A stretch of 64,000 nucleotides of DNA from Tetragonia tetragonoides (Eukaryota; Streptophyta; Magnoliopsida; Caryophyllales; Aizoaceae), in assembly GCA_038025085.1 (NCBI GenBank), contig CM076144.1, positions 16,827,501 through 16,891,500 on the forward strand, read 5' to 3'. Positions 1 through 11,777 of this stretch are shown in pieces. Within the stretch, counting starts at the first letter, position 1; every line of letters begins with the position of its first letter. Both the position numbers and the translations under genes were made by a program. Under the pieces are notes generated by a model. The model did no database searches. It worked only from the letters and a program-made list of their open reading frames with translations, and had not been told where the DNA came from.

Positions 1-78
1 CCTCAATTTGGGTCGAATGTGCCAATTTTGCTGAAATGGTGATCAACCATTGCTCTTTTATGTCTCAGATTTGTTATA

Positions 79-1205
79 ATGGCAACCAACGACCGACTCG
101 CGAGACTAGAAGTAGGTCTTACCAATGTGGTCGAGCACATCACGCGCCAGCTAGAGCGCCAAGAGCAAGATCACAACGCGCAGACCCTGAGACACGCAAC
201 TTTAGGGATTTCGATGCACTCAAACCTCCGACGTTTGAGGCTGGCTCTGAGCCCACCAAGTTGGAGAATTGGATAATAGAGTTCGAGAAGTTGTTTAGGG
301 CAACTAATCGGCCCAACAACATGAAGGTCAACACCGCTACGTACTACCTGAAGGGTGAGGCTAACAAGTGGTGGAGCGATGTAGGCACTGATCTACTCAC
401 CATTGAGGAATATGGGTGGACCGAGTTCAAAGAGTCTATTCGTGAATGGTTCTATCCAAGAGCTGTCCATCGCGAGAAGCAACGGGAATTCGAGAACATC
501 TGCAAGAAAAGCTATCTGTGGCTGAGTACGCAACAAAGTTCAACAAGCTTGCTGCTTTTGCACCTAACTTGGTGACGACCGAAGCTGAACAGGTCGAGAG
601 GTTAGAAGATGGCCTGAAGTGGGATATTCAGCGTTATGTTATGGGAAACCCGCTGACGTTCCAAGGATCTTACGAGAAAGCCTTGAACCAAGAGCGTGCT
701 GTGGATCGTCGTGAATCGTTGCTCGGAAAGCATAAACATGACGAAGGGAATTCTTCCCAGTCAAGTGGCACAGATAAGAGGCCAAGGCCAAACAACGACA
801 ATCACAACAACCAAGGTGGTCAGAACCACAATGGGAACTGGAATGATGACTCGAATAGTCATAGAGCTACGATCTTAGCTAGGAGGAATACGCCTTGTAG
901 TCGCTGCAACAAGACGCATCCTGGCAAGAACTGTCGTGGCGATGTACTTCAATGCTATGAGTGCAACAAGCCTGGTCACAAAGCTTCTGAATGCTGGAGT
1001 CGTGGAAGGAACGGCTATGGTCAGAACCGCGATAACAACTACAATCGTGGTGGAAACGGAAATGCTAATCGCGGAAATGGTGGTAACTACCATTGAAATG
1101 GGGGTTACAACAACAACAACCGCAACAATACTGTTGCTCCTGCTGCGAATAATCAAGCACTACTTCCCGCACCTGCCAACCCCGTGCAGAACAACAAAAA
1201 CAATA
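79..1205 (+). pseudogene. gag part of the plus-strand gypsy element
   Basis: The frame starts at ATG 79 (MATNDRLARLE), matched by the minus-strand copy starting at 9913. It then shifts frame near 185 and near 505. The capsid-like region contains LKGEANKWWSDV and EYATKFNKLAAFAPNLV, followed by an N/G-rich tail around a CCHC knuckle (C-x2-C-x4-H-x4-C). An extra cysteine cluster, CSRCNKTHPGKNC, precedes the knuckle. A TGA at 1094-1096 interrupts the Asn/Gly-rich linker. Confidence 0.88.
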
Positions 1206-3398
1206 GGGGGTGAATGGAAGGGTTTATGTGCTGAACCGCAAAGAAGTTGAAGCGAACCCGAATGTGATCGTTGGTACTTTTCTCGTTAACTCTCAACCTG
1301 CTTTTGTTTTGTTTGATAGTGGTGCAACACACTCTGTTCTTTCTAAGAGCTTTGCATCTAAGATAGCTTTAGAGCCTACTTCTGTGTATAGTGCAAATAT
1401 TAGGATGCCAGATGGAACAATTGTTAATTGTAAAGCATTGTATGAAAAGTGTCCGATTAGGATAGCTGGTTTCGATTTGCCTGCGGATTTGATTCAGATG
1501 GATTTGAAGGATTTTGACGTGATTTTGGGAATGGATTGGTTAGCCAAGTATAGGGCTAAGATTTAATGCTTTGAACAACGTGTGTCGTTGCGTGGTCCGA
1601 AGGGTAGGAGGATTACCTACAAAGTAGTCGTGGTTAAGCCAAAGTTGAAGGTAGTGGCAACCATGAAAGCAAAAGAGTGTATGACTAAAGGTGAAGAGAT
1701 TTACCTATGTCATGTAGTGGATACAAGTCGAGAAGCCAAAGTTTCAAAACCTATTCCAGTCGTTTCGGAGTACGCTGACGTCTTTCCAGACGAGATTCCA
1801 GGAATGCCTCCGCAACGCATTATCGACTTCACGATTGACTTAGCTCCAAACTCTGCTCCAATCTCAAAAGCTCTGTATCGTATGGCTCCTGCAGAGATGA
1901 AAGAACTGAAAACGCTACTCGAGGAACTACTGGAGAAGGGATACATGCCCGAGTGTATCGCTTTGGGGTGCTCCGGTTCTGTTCGTACGGAAGAAGGACG
2001 GTAGTATGAGACTGTGCATAGACTACCGAGAGTTGAACAAGATCACGATCAAGAATCGTTATCCACTTCCGAGGATTGACGACCTATTTGACCAACTTCG
2101 TTGAGCGACTGTTTTCTCCAAGATCGATCTACGTTCAGGATACCATCAACTCAGGATTTCCGAGCCTGACATTGCAAAGACCGCGTTTAGGACGAGGTAT
2201 GGGCACTACGAGTTCACGGTGATGCCTTTTGGGTTGACGAACGCGCCTGCGAAGTTTATGGATTTGATGAACCGTACGTTCCAGCCTTATCTCGATCAGT
2301 TCATTGTTGTCTTTATTGACGATATTTTGGTCTATTCGAAGAACGCTGATGAGCACGAGCGACACTTGCGGACCGTTTTGGAGATTTTGAAACGACATCA
2401 GTTGTACGCCAAGCTGCCGAAGTGCGAGTTTTGGTTAGAAAGTGTTTCCTTCTTAGGACATGTGGTGTCTAAGAGTGGAGTTGCTGTTGACCCGGAAAAG
2501 ATTAGAGCTGTTATAGACTGGTCCACACCGAAGAGCGTGATCGAGGTCAGAAGTTTTCTTGGCTTAGCTGGTTACTATCGTAGGTTTGTGGAAGGATTTT
2601 TCAAGATAGCGCAGCCTATGACAAACTTGATGAAAAAGAAGACGAAGTTTGTGTGGTCGGAAAAGTGCGAAGCTGCTTTTCAAGAGTTGAAGAAACGTCT
2701 TACAAGCGCGCCGATTTTGACTTTGCCATCGAGAACTGAAGGGTACGAAGTCTATAGTGACTCGTCTAAGCATGGCTTAGGCTGTGTTTTGATGCAACAT
2801 GGTAAGGTAGTGGCTTATGCCTCAAGACAACTGAAGAAGCACGAGGATAATTACCCTACTCACGACTTAGAGCTCGCTGCTGTCGTATTTGCCTTGAAGA
2901 TTTGGAGACATTATCTTTATGGTTCTGCTGTCAAGATGTTTACGGACCACAAGAGTCTCAAGTACATATTTACGCAAAAGGAATTGAATATGCGACAAAG
3001 AAGATGGCTAGAGTTATTGACAGAGTACGACATCGACATACAGTATCACGAAAGGAAAGCTAACGTGGTAGCTGACGCTTTGAGTAGAAAGACTCGTCAT
3101 ACGTTGAACACTGCTTTAGTAATTCCAAGGGAGATCATTCGTGATTTGCAGAGTCTAGATGTGGAGATGGTGTTGAAAGGTGACGTTCAATGTACCTTAG
3201 CACATATGTCAGTTCGACCAACCTTACTCGACGAGATCAAGGGTAAACAGAGCACAGATGAGGATCTTCAACGGATTCTACGCGACAAGGACGAGGGTAG
3301 ATCCGAGGACTTTTCTATTGGTCAAGACGGTGTCTTGAGATTTCGTGATCGTGTCTGTGTGCCGAAGGACCCGGAGATAAAGAGTCAGATTCTGGGTG

Positions 3399-4365
3399 AA
3401 GCTCACAATACACCTTATTCTGTACATCCTGGTGGAGACAAGCTCTACAAAGACCTTCGCCAAATGTTCTGGTGGAAAGGTATGAAATAAGATGTCGCTG
3501 AATTCGTGGCTAAGTGTCTGACGTGCCAGAAGGTCAAGATCGAACACAAGAGACCTGGTGGAATGATCAATCGCTTGAAGTCCCTACGTGGAAATGGAAC
3601 TCAATTTCAATGGACTTTGTCATGGGTTTACCATTGACACAGAAGAAGAACAACGCCATTTGGGTGGTTGTGGATCGTTTGACGAAAGTTGCGAGATTCA
3701 TCCCAATGAATGACACTTGGGAAATGGAGAAGCTAGCGGATGCTTACGTCAAGGAAGTCATGAGACTTCATGGTGTTCCTGAGGATATCGTTTCAAATAG
3801 AGACTCGAGATTTTTATCTCATTTTTGGCAGAAATTGCAAGAAGCTTTTGGAAGCAAATTGAAGTTCAGTACTGCTTTTCATCCTGCGACTGATGGTCAG
3901 ACGGAAAGAACGATTCAGACCTTGGAGGATATGCCTCGAGCGTGTGCTCTCGAGTATCAAGGCTCGTGGGATACACACATTCCATTGATCGAGTTTTACT
4001 ACACCAATAGCTATCACTCAAGCATTGATCGAGCACCATATGAAGCATTGAATGGTAGGAAGTGTAGATTGCCAGTTTGTTGGAACGACATTAGTGAAAC
4101 TGCAGTTTTGGGTCCAGCAATGATCCAGCAGACCGTCGAAGTAGTCAAAGTGATTCAAGCAAAGATGCGTAGTGCTCAAGATCGCCAGAAATCGTACGTA
4201 GATAGAGGTCGTAGACCCGAAGAGTTTGAGGTCGGAAGCAAGGTACTTTTGCAAGTATCTCCTACCAAAGGTGTCATGCGTTTTGGTCGTAAGGGGAAGT
4301 TAAGTCCTCGTTATATTGACCTTACTAGATTCTGGAAAGGATTGGTGAGGTTGCTTATTGATTAG
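3399..4365 (+). pseudogene. Integrase part of the plus-strand gypsy element
   Basis: The N-terminal zinc-binding module is visible as [11 protein letters not shown] then CLTCQKVK, interrupted by a stop at 3488-3490. After a frame change near 3565 the catalytic core is open from 3580 to 4365. Candidate DDE residues are Asp in SMDFVMG, Asp in SNRDSRF and Glu in GQTERT, so the core triad is still present. The linker to the chromodomain-like tail shifts frame again near 4320. Confidence 0.88.
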
Positions 4366-4668
4366 CTTTACCTGTGGAACTTGCAAAAGTCCATAGTGTG
4401 TTTCATGTCTCTCAGTTGAAGCGATACGTACATGATCCAACTCATGTCGTTCAACCTGAAACGATCGATCTCGATGAAAGTTTGACTTATGAAGAGCGTC
4501 CTATCAAGATAGTGGATCGCGAAGAGCGCTCAACTCGAACAAAGACTATTCCAATCGTCAAAGTCGTTTGGTCTCAACAAGGTCAAGAGGAAGCAACATG
4601 GGAAGCTGAATCCATGATGCGCGAGAAGTATCCAGACCTCTTCCTAGAAGGTACTAGTCCCACTTGAG

Positions 4669-4944
4669 TTTCGGGACGAAACTCCTTTTAAGGAGGGTAG
4701 AATATCACGCCTCGAAATTTCGTCTTTTTGCGTGTTTTGTTTATCGCTTTGCACGAATTGGATGTTCAAGCATTGCATGGTGCATGCTAATCAACTTAGA
4801 ATCACGATCGTACTTGCTTATCTGTCATATGTTAGTGTCTTACAAATTGTTTTATACCTTCGTATAGGTAAACTCGTTTTGTTTTGGAAGTGATTACTTC
4901 ATGTCTCAAGTTTCGGGACGAAACTTCTTTTAAGGAGGGTAGAA
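4669..4944 (+). other. 3' noncoding region and polypurine tract of the gypsy element
   Basis: A block GTTTCGGGACGAAAC plus TTTTAAGGAGGGTAGAAT occurs twice, at about 4668-4703 and 4909-4945. The second copy abuts the 3' LTR, so its AAGGAGGGTAGAA is the polypurine tract priming plus-strand synthesis. GTTTCG-GGA-CGAAAC is a perfect 6-bp stem. The same block precedes the LTR at 14352 on the minus strand. Confidence 0.85.
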
Positions 4945-5256
4945 TGTGATACCCCAATATTTTCTATAATTATTATATTGATTTATAAAAGATTTACAAA
5001 TAGTTTCGGAGATTAAATCGTATATTCATTTAAGGATTCGATTTATTCAATTAAAGCCATAATAATATTAATTATTATTATTATGGGACTTTCATAAATT
5101 GTATTTATTAATTTTGAGGAGTTTAATTAAAATGTTTTATATATGAATAAGAATTATTCATATAGTTTTAATTAGTTTTAATTAGCTTTTTAAATCAGAA
5201 AATTATGTAATTAATTCCTAAACCTAGTAGTATTTGATTTGGGTTGACTGAGGGCC

Positions 5257-5263
5257 TATATAA
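5257..5263 (+). promoter_or_regulatory. LTR TATA box
   Basis: CCTATATAAGG lies in the middle of the LTR, about 180 bp upstream of the (CT)n tract. The equivalent site on the minus-strand LTR is at 14015-14022. Confidence 0.65.
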
Positions 5264-5436
5264 GGAAAAGGTGAGACAGTTGATCAGTTTTGCAAACTGA
5301 GCCAAAAGCCTCAAGCAATCTCTCTCTCTCTCTCGCTCGCCGTCCTCTCTCTCTCCTCTCTCTCCTCACCGGCTCTCTCTCTCTCCTCGGTCTGCCCACC
5401 GGAGAACCACTGTCGGCCTCCCTCACTTTCGGTAAC

Positions 5437-5575
<139 letters not shown>

Positions 5576-7665
5576 AGCACTCCTCTCCCCTCTCCCCTGT
5601 TTTGGGCCTTCGCGCCACCTGAACCACCACGGCACCACCAGGCCGCACCTGGGTGGTCGGCGGTGATGGCCCAGGCTAGGAGACCGAGCCCCCTGCTCCC
5701 TCTCCTCTTCTTTCTCCCCCGTTCTCTCGTTCTCTCTCTTTTCGCGTTTCTCTCTCCTCTCTTCGCCGGACCTCCGGCGACCAATACCACCGGCCATGGT
5801 GGCCAGGGGGTGGTGGTGGTGGTGTTGGGTTGGGTTATGGGTCCCATGCATGGGTACCCGTGACCTAGTTTTAAAGTTAGGGTTTCGTTTTTATATTTTT
5901 TTGTAATTATTAATTCGATTTTCAGTATTTTCGATTTAATATTTTTATTTTTCTGCACTCATTCGGAATCGGAATTCGGACTTTCAAAAGCCTAGATTGG
6001 TTGAAAAAATTAAGAACTTTAATAAAAATATCAGATTGAGATTTCATTACTGTTTGTATTTTCGTATTTAATTAATACTGATTTGGTAATTATTTTTAAT
6101 TAGGACCTAACGAGCAAGCGTGATTATTGTCAATTGGTTGGAGCATACTTACTGTTGGTAGCGTATTAGTGGTAAGCGCTCATGCCTACCTCTTTCCAAA
6201 GCCCCATCAAAACTATTTTGATGTGTTATGTGCTAATTGGGAATTAGTTGTGAATTTAATATGCAAAGCATGATTAAATTATATCGTCGTTATTATGAAG
6301 TAGTTAAGCATGATTCACTGCTGTAAATATGAGTTATAATTAGCGTGTTGATGTTAGCATGTTTTGGGAATTAATTAGTCCATATGATGATTATTGGACA
6401 ATTGTTGAATAGCGAATTATTAATATTATTATGCTATTAATTATATGCTAATTGGTATGGGTATTATTGAGTGCTAGTGAGCACCTATATATTATCGTTG
6501 AATGTCTTTGATGATTTTGAATTTTTGGATATCATATTACCCTGCCAAAGTGCTGTCGAAATTTAGCTAGACATTACTTGTCTTCATTATTGAATTATCG
6601 TCGTTATTGAATTAAAGCATGTTTAATTCTCATCGTATTGAATTATCATTATCGTCATTATTTACTATTCATTTTCAAGAGCATGAAATGAATTAGTAAG
6701 TCGTGGTCTCGTAGTACCACTTATGTCAACCAATGCAAATTATGTGAATTGAATTAAATGAGAGTAAGACTCCTAATGGATCCCTAGGAGTAGTCGAGCA
6801 ATCGGGATTGCACCTAATGGTGTAGTTCAAGGGATGAGTGATTCCCAAGTCACTTATGGACACCTCGTAGTGTGGCTGGGACGGATCATTCCCCATTTAT
6901 TGAGTCCTCTAGGCTCGTGTAATTGTACTAGAGGTAGTGTGCACACTAGAGTCATTAAGTCCATGGCGTGATTGTATCTTCGATGAACATTATGGGTAAT
7001 CGCTGTTCTATTCGCTCTCTTGCATCTCTCTAATCAAGACGGATTGTCTATGTCGTATTTCGTGTGATCACTATACAAGAATTGCATATGAAAGTATGTC
7101 GTTGTGCGTATGCTTGATTATATGCTTATGTGCGTATGCAAATGAGTTTCAATGATTCTTCTAAAACCTTAGGTAAGGTTTGCGAAATGTTTTTACTGGG
7201 TACGAATGACGTTTATTCAGTTTATCTGATTTTTTATTTCTCTTTTGTCTCTTTTCTTTTCTTCTGTATTTTGTTTCCATCACGAAAACCAAAGTGCAGG
7301 TTTAGTTGATTGAGGACGTACAGCTTGGAAGGTAGAGTTGGCGTCGATTTTTAGAACTGTTTCTGTTAAGATAGATCGTGAGATTATTTTTATTGGATTT
7401 AGCCCTTTGAAGGCAAGTTGTAATACATTTGGTTTAATGGGTTTTAGCACACTATATAGACAACTCTGATATTAACTGTTTAGTTTGTTTATTTCCTTAG
7501 TAAGCTCCTTTTGATGCCTAGTCTTTCTTTCTCCTTAGCATTTATTCCTTAGTGATAAATGTTGCAGTGACATCCCCTTGGGTTCGGGACGGTTCAGCAG
7601 TGTCGAGTCGTGCACAGCGACGTCGATAGTTCCCAGGAAATCGTTACGAATTCGGGGGTGTTACA

Positions 7666-9913
7666 TAGACAATTTGGCGCAAAGTTCATGTCTTCGCAGA
7701 ATCTCCAAAACAGTACGTAGATGTTGCTCATGCTCCTCGGCGTTCTTCGAGTAAACCAGAATATCATCGATAAAGACTACAACAAACTGGTCTAGGTAAG
7801 GCTAGACGTACGGTTCATCAATTTCATAAACTTTGCAGGTGTATTTGTCAACCCAAAAGGCATCATAGTGAACTCGTAGTGCCCATACCTCGTCCTAAAT
7901 GCTGTCTTCGCTATATCAGGCTCAGAGATCCTCAACTGATGGTATCCTGATCGCAGGTCTATCTTTGAGAAAATTTACGCACCATGCAGTTGGTCAAATA
8001 GATCTTCAATTCGGGGAAGTGGGTATCTATTCTTGATCATAATCTTGTTTAACTCGCGGTAGTCGATGCATAGTCTCATACTACCATCCTTCTTCCGTAC
8101 AAACAAAACAGGAGCACCCCAAGGCGATACACTCGGACGTATGTATCCCTTTTGTAACAAATCCTCATGTTGTGTTTTCAGTTCCTTCATCTCAGCAGGT
8201 GCCATACGATACGGTGCTTTTGAAATTGGTGCAAAACCTGGAGCAAGCTCGATCGTAAAGTCGATAATGCGTTCTGGAGCCATTCCGGGAATCTCTTCGG
8301 GAAAAACGTCAGCGTACTCGAAAACTACAGGAATAAGCTGCGGAGCTTCCATCTCGCGACACGTATCCACCACATGACAAAGGTAAATCACTTCACCCTT
8401 AGTCACGCACTCTTTAACCTTCATAGTAGCCATCACCTTCAGCTTAGGCTTGACCACAACTTCTCATTAAGTGATCCTCTTACCTTTAGGTCCTCGCAGA
8501 GAAACGCATTGTTCAAAGCACTCTAACTTAGCCCTATACCTGACTAACCAATCCATTCCCAATATCACATCAAAATCCTTCAAATCCATCTGAATCAAAT
8601 CCGCGGGTAAATCGGAACCAACTATCCTAAACGGACACTTTTCATACAACGCTTTACACTTAGCGATCGATCCATCTGGCATCCTCATATTTGCACTATA
8701 CACAGAACTAGGTTCTAATCCTATCTTAGATGCAAAGCATTTAGAAAGAACAGAATGCGTCGCACCACTATCAAACAAAACAAAAGCGGGAAAAGAATGA
8801 ACAAGAAAAGTACCAGCGATCACGTTCGGGTTTGCTTCTGCTTCATTGCGATTCATCACAAAGATTCTACCATTAATCCCTCTATTGTTGTTGTTGTTGT
8901 TCGGCGCGGGATTAGCAGTAGCAGGAGCTTGAACTTGGTTGTTCACAGCAGGAGCAGCATTGTTGCGGTTGTTATTGTTGTTGTAACCCCCGTTTCCACG
9001 GTAGTTACCACCATTACCACGATAGCCATTGTTATTCCCACCACGATTGTAGTTGTTGTCGTGGTTCTGCCCATTACCATTCCTACCTCGGCTCCAATAT
9101 TCAGAAGCTTTGTGACCTGGTTTGTTGCACTCATAGCATTGCAACACGTCACCATGACAGTTCTTACCGGCATGCGTCTTGTTACAGCGAGTACAAGGCG
9201 TATTCCTTCTGGCCATTATTGTAGCTCGATGACTATTCGAGTCACGATTTCTATTCGCATTGTGGTTTTGACCACCTTGGTATCTGTTTTTGCCATTCGG
9301 TCTTAGCCTCTTGTCGCCGATATTCGATTGCGATGGTTGCCTTCGTCGCGCTTGTTCTTTCCTAAATGCGTGTCACGACGTCCAACAATCCTCTCCTGGT
9401 TCAGGGCCTTGTTATAAGATTCCTGAAAAGTGATAGATTGTCCGCGACAAAACGTTGAATATCTCATTTCAGTCTGTCCTCGAACCTTTCGATTCGCTCA
9501 GCTTCAGTTGTCAGCAGATTAGGAGCAAAAATAGTAAGTTCATTGAACTTGGCAGCATACTCGACCACAGACAGCTTGTCTTGGCTTAACCCTTTAAACT
9601 CACGCTGTTGCAGGCATCGTAGAGCACTAGGATAAAATCTAGCACGAATGGAAGAGCTAACTTTCATGTTGTTAGGCCGATTTTTAGCCAGAAACAACTT
9701 CTCGAACTCGATGATCCAAGTCTTCAGCTTTGTTGGATCGGCACCACCTTCGAACGTAGGAGGTTTAAGAGCGTCAAAATCTCGAAAACTACACGCTGCA
9801 GAGGCTTATGCGGTTTCCATCTCTTCTTGGCGTGCCATTTGTCGTGCCATGATCTTGACCACATCAGTCAAACCATCCTCGAGTCTAGCGATTCTATCGG
9901 CGTTGGTTGACAT
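7666..9913 (-). pseudogene. gag, protease and partial RT of the minus-strand gypsy element
   Basis: This is the same family as the plus-strand element. Gag starts at ATG 9913 (MSTNADRIARLEDGL) and is broken in the middle. From 9216 a long frame runs through the knuckle CYECNKPGHKASE, an N-rich tail, protease LFDSGATHS and GMDWLVRYRAK. One stop separates this from 8457-7975, which carries the start of RT ([27 protein letters not shown]). After a stop at 7975-7977, RT continues with PFGLTN and FIDDILVYS (~7780-7750). It ends abruptly at 7666 where the plus-strand element is inserted. The rest of pol should lie left of the window. In the knuckle the last cysteine is replaced by tyrosine (KASEYW). 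Confidence 0.9.
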
Positions 9914-10592
9914 TTTCGCAAATCTGAGAATATAAAAGTAATGATATGAACACCATTCACACAATTTGCACATCTCGACCCATTAAGGTCTAATTGAGAG
10001 AAGTAGGTTGTAATTGAAACATTTCTCTTGACATTTAGCATATAGCATATAAGTTTCAATGATCGACCTTACAGCGTAGGTCTAAGCAACATACTTGGTT
10101 TATTGTTCTCAGTTCTCATGCGTAATAGTTCGATAGGCATACAATACACTTTAGACATGTAGGTTTCACATGAATAGACAAATATCTTCATAATGCACAT
10201 AAAGAGGCTCCATACTATTTTAGTAGGGCAATAGATAATCACACTTAATCATATTGATATGCCTTAGCACTTGGCTCACAAGAGAGTTGATAATGCTCAA
10301 CAAAAATTTTGCCAAAATTTCGACATGGATTTCCCATCATGTCACGACGATAAGAGATAGCATTCATGCTTTTGGTCAATCATGCAAATATGTGACACAC
10401 AATGATATAACGACTTTCATATAATCAAATGAAATAGTTTTGCAATAAGATAAATTGCAAAATAAATAAGGGTCAAAAAAATATTTGTTGCTTAGGCAAC
10501 TACACACCATCATCAAACTTGACCACGCTGGGCCATCACAAAAGTGGAATAATGTTTCTAATCAAAACGAATAACTCTAGCCAACAAAATAA
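9914..10592 (-). other. Spacer between the extra ORF and gag
   Basis: This is AT-rich noncoding sequence inside the minus-strand gypsy element. No ORF or repeat was recognised. Confidence 0.5.
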
Positions 10593-11585
10593 CTAAACAG
10601 CAACTGGGTTTTGCTTCGATCCAGGAGGCGTATCATCATCATCATCCCTCCTTGGCTTCACTTCCCTAGATGGAGTGTAAGGATGCTCGTCACCTCTAAA
10701 CTTTTGAGGCATGAAGTGCCTTCTAAAGTTATCCACGAGTTTGCGCTTCTTAGACCAGCAGCTTTCACAGATGTCCTTTGGAGCAGGCACTAGAACGTGA
10801 TTTATCTTCCACTCGAACTCAGACAAACATAGCTCATTGCCAACACCTTGAAAAGTTAGCGCCCAACGATTGCCCTTGCCATACTTCTCGTCGTTGATGT
10901 AGCTACTCCTCAGTACCACATCATCATACTTCTCCTTGAGACTTCTCCAAGGATGTAGGTTGGGTAAGCCAGCTAGTAAGAGTTCTACCCAGAAACCTTG
11001 GTGTATTCTCGTACGGTTCTCATATTCGTAACGCTCGATTGTAGTGAATGCACGATCAATGTAGGCACGGATATCATCTAGCTCAGCATCAGTGGCAAAG
11101 AAAGGCTCCACAAGAGGAGACACATCAGCAGTAGGCGAAGGAGGTACAGAGTTGTTGCCGCTTGCATCACCAATATCCTCTAAGTCTGGCATGCTAGGTG
11201 AATCTGGGACTCTAGCTCCATACCCAAATCGCATCTCTAGATCCACAGAGTTAGGCTCAACGCTTGGCTCGTCAGCAGGAGCATCGTCAGCCTCAGGTTC
11301 AGACTCGGTAGGTTCCTCTTCAGGATCAAGATCCTCGTTAGCATCCAAGTCGTGATTAGGCTCTATTGGAACGTCATCGTCACGAGCATCAGGCGCGGGT
11401 TGGTCCACCTCGTGCGCGCCATTGCCTTGCGCCACAAGGGCAGCCGCGGCCTCGTCACGCTCGCCGTGTGTAGGCTAACTATCGGAGATGTCTACATAGT
11501 CCACCTCGTTCTCGAGTGCAACAATCATCGCTCGCGGTTTTCTACTTCTAGTCGATTTCATCGCGGTCAAACGAGTAATTGCCAT
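10593..11585 (-). pseudogene. Extra acidic ORF between 5' LTR and gag
   Basis: The frame from ATG 11585 to the stop at 10593 is 330 codons long and interrupted only by TAG at 11475-11477. It has a short basic start (KSTRSRKPR, residues 11-18). A strongly acidic, proline-containing stretch follows (about residues 60-115, e.g. DPEEEPTESEPEADD). The C-terminal half is more structured, with tryptophans, a CESCW motif and an RRDDDDD end. It lies about 180 bp after the primer-binding site and 680 bp before gag, in the same orientation. I recognise no family. Extra ORFs before gag are known in Ogre-type elements but are not standard in chromoviruses. It may be an element accessory protein or a captured host fragment. 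Confidence 0.7.
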
Positions 11586-11761
11586 CTACAAAAGGGCAAT
11601 CAAACAATAAGAACATTTAAATCACAATTAAGGTGATTTCAAGTAATTCCTATCTTCTAGGACTACTACGCTCAACGGCTTTAATTATATTTTATTTTCA
11701 ACAAAAATGAAACTAATCTTTATTAATTCATTTATTAAACCTATGCAACCTTTTAAACCTA

Positions 11762-11775
11762 GGGCTCTGATACCA
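11762..11775 (-). promoter_or_regulatory. Primer-binding site, initiator tRNA-Met
   Basis: The minus strand reads TGGTATCAGAGCCC, complementary to the 3' end of plant initiator tRNA-Met. It begins two bases after the end of the LTR at 11778, which fixes the 5' LTR boundary and the element's orientation. Confidence 0.92.
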
Positions 11776-11777
11776 TT

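Larger units (their letters stand above)
79..4667 (+). pseudogene. Ty3/gypsy chromovirus-like gag-pol, broken
   Basis: Domains run in gypsy order. They are Gag (79-~1200) with zinc knuckle CYECNKPGHKASEC (~950-990), protease LFDSGATHS (~1310-1336), RT (~1750-2560) with FIDDILVYS (~2313), RNase H (from ~2750, YSDSSKHG), integrase (~3400-4360), and a C-terminal chromodomain-like segment (VVWSQQGQEEATWEAE, ~4560-4610). The order PR-RT-RH-IN with this tail fits the Tekay/Del chromovirus group. Breaks: frame changes near 185, 505, 1210, 1948, 3565 and 4320, and in-frame stops at 1094-1096, 1564-1566, 2102-2104, 3488-3490 and 4363-4365. It cannot make a polyprotein. The 5' LTR lies left of the window. 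Confidence 0.93.

Noticed and set aside
8755..9306. 183-codon plus-strand frame rich in Val and Thr
   Set aside because: It is the antisense shadow of the Asn/Gly-rich gag tail of the minus-strand gypsy element.
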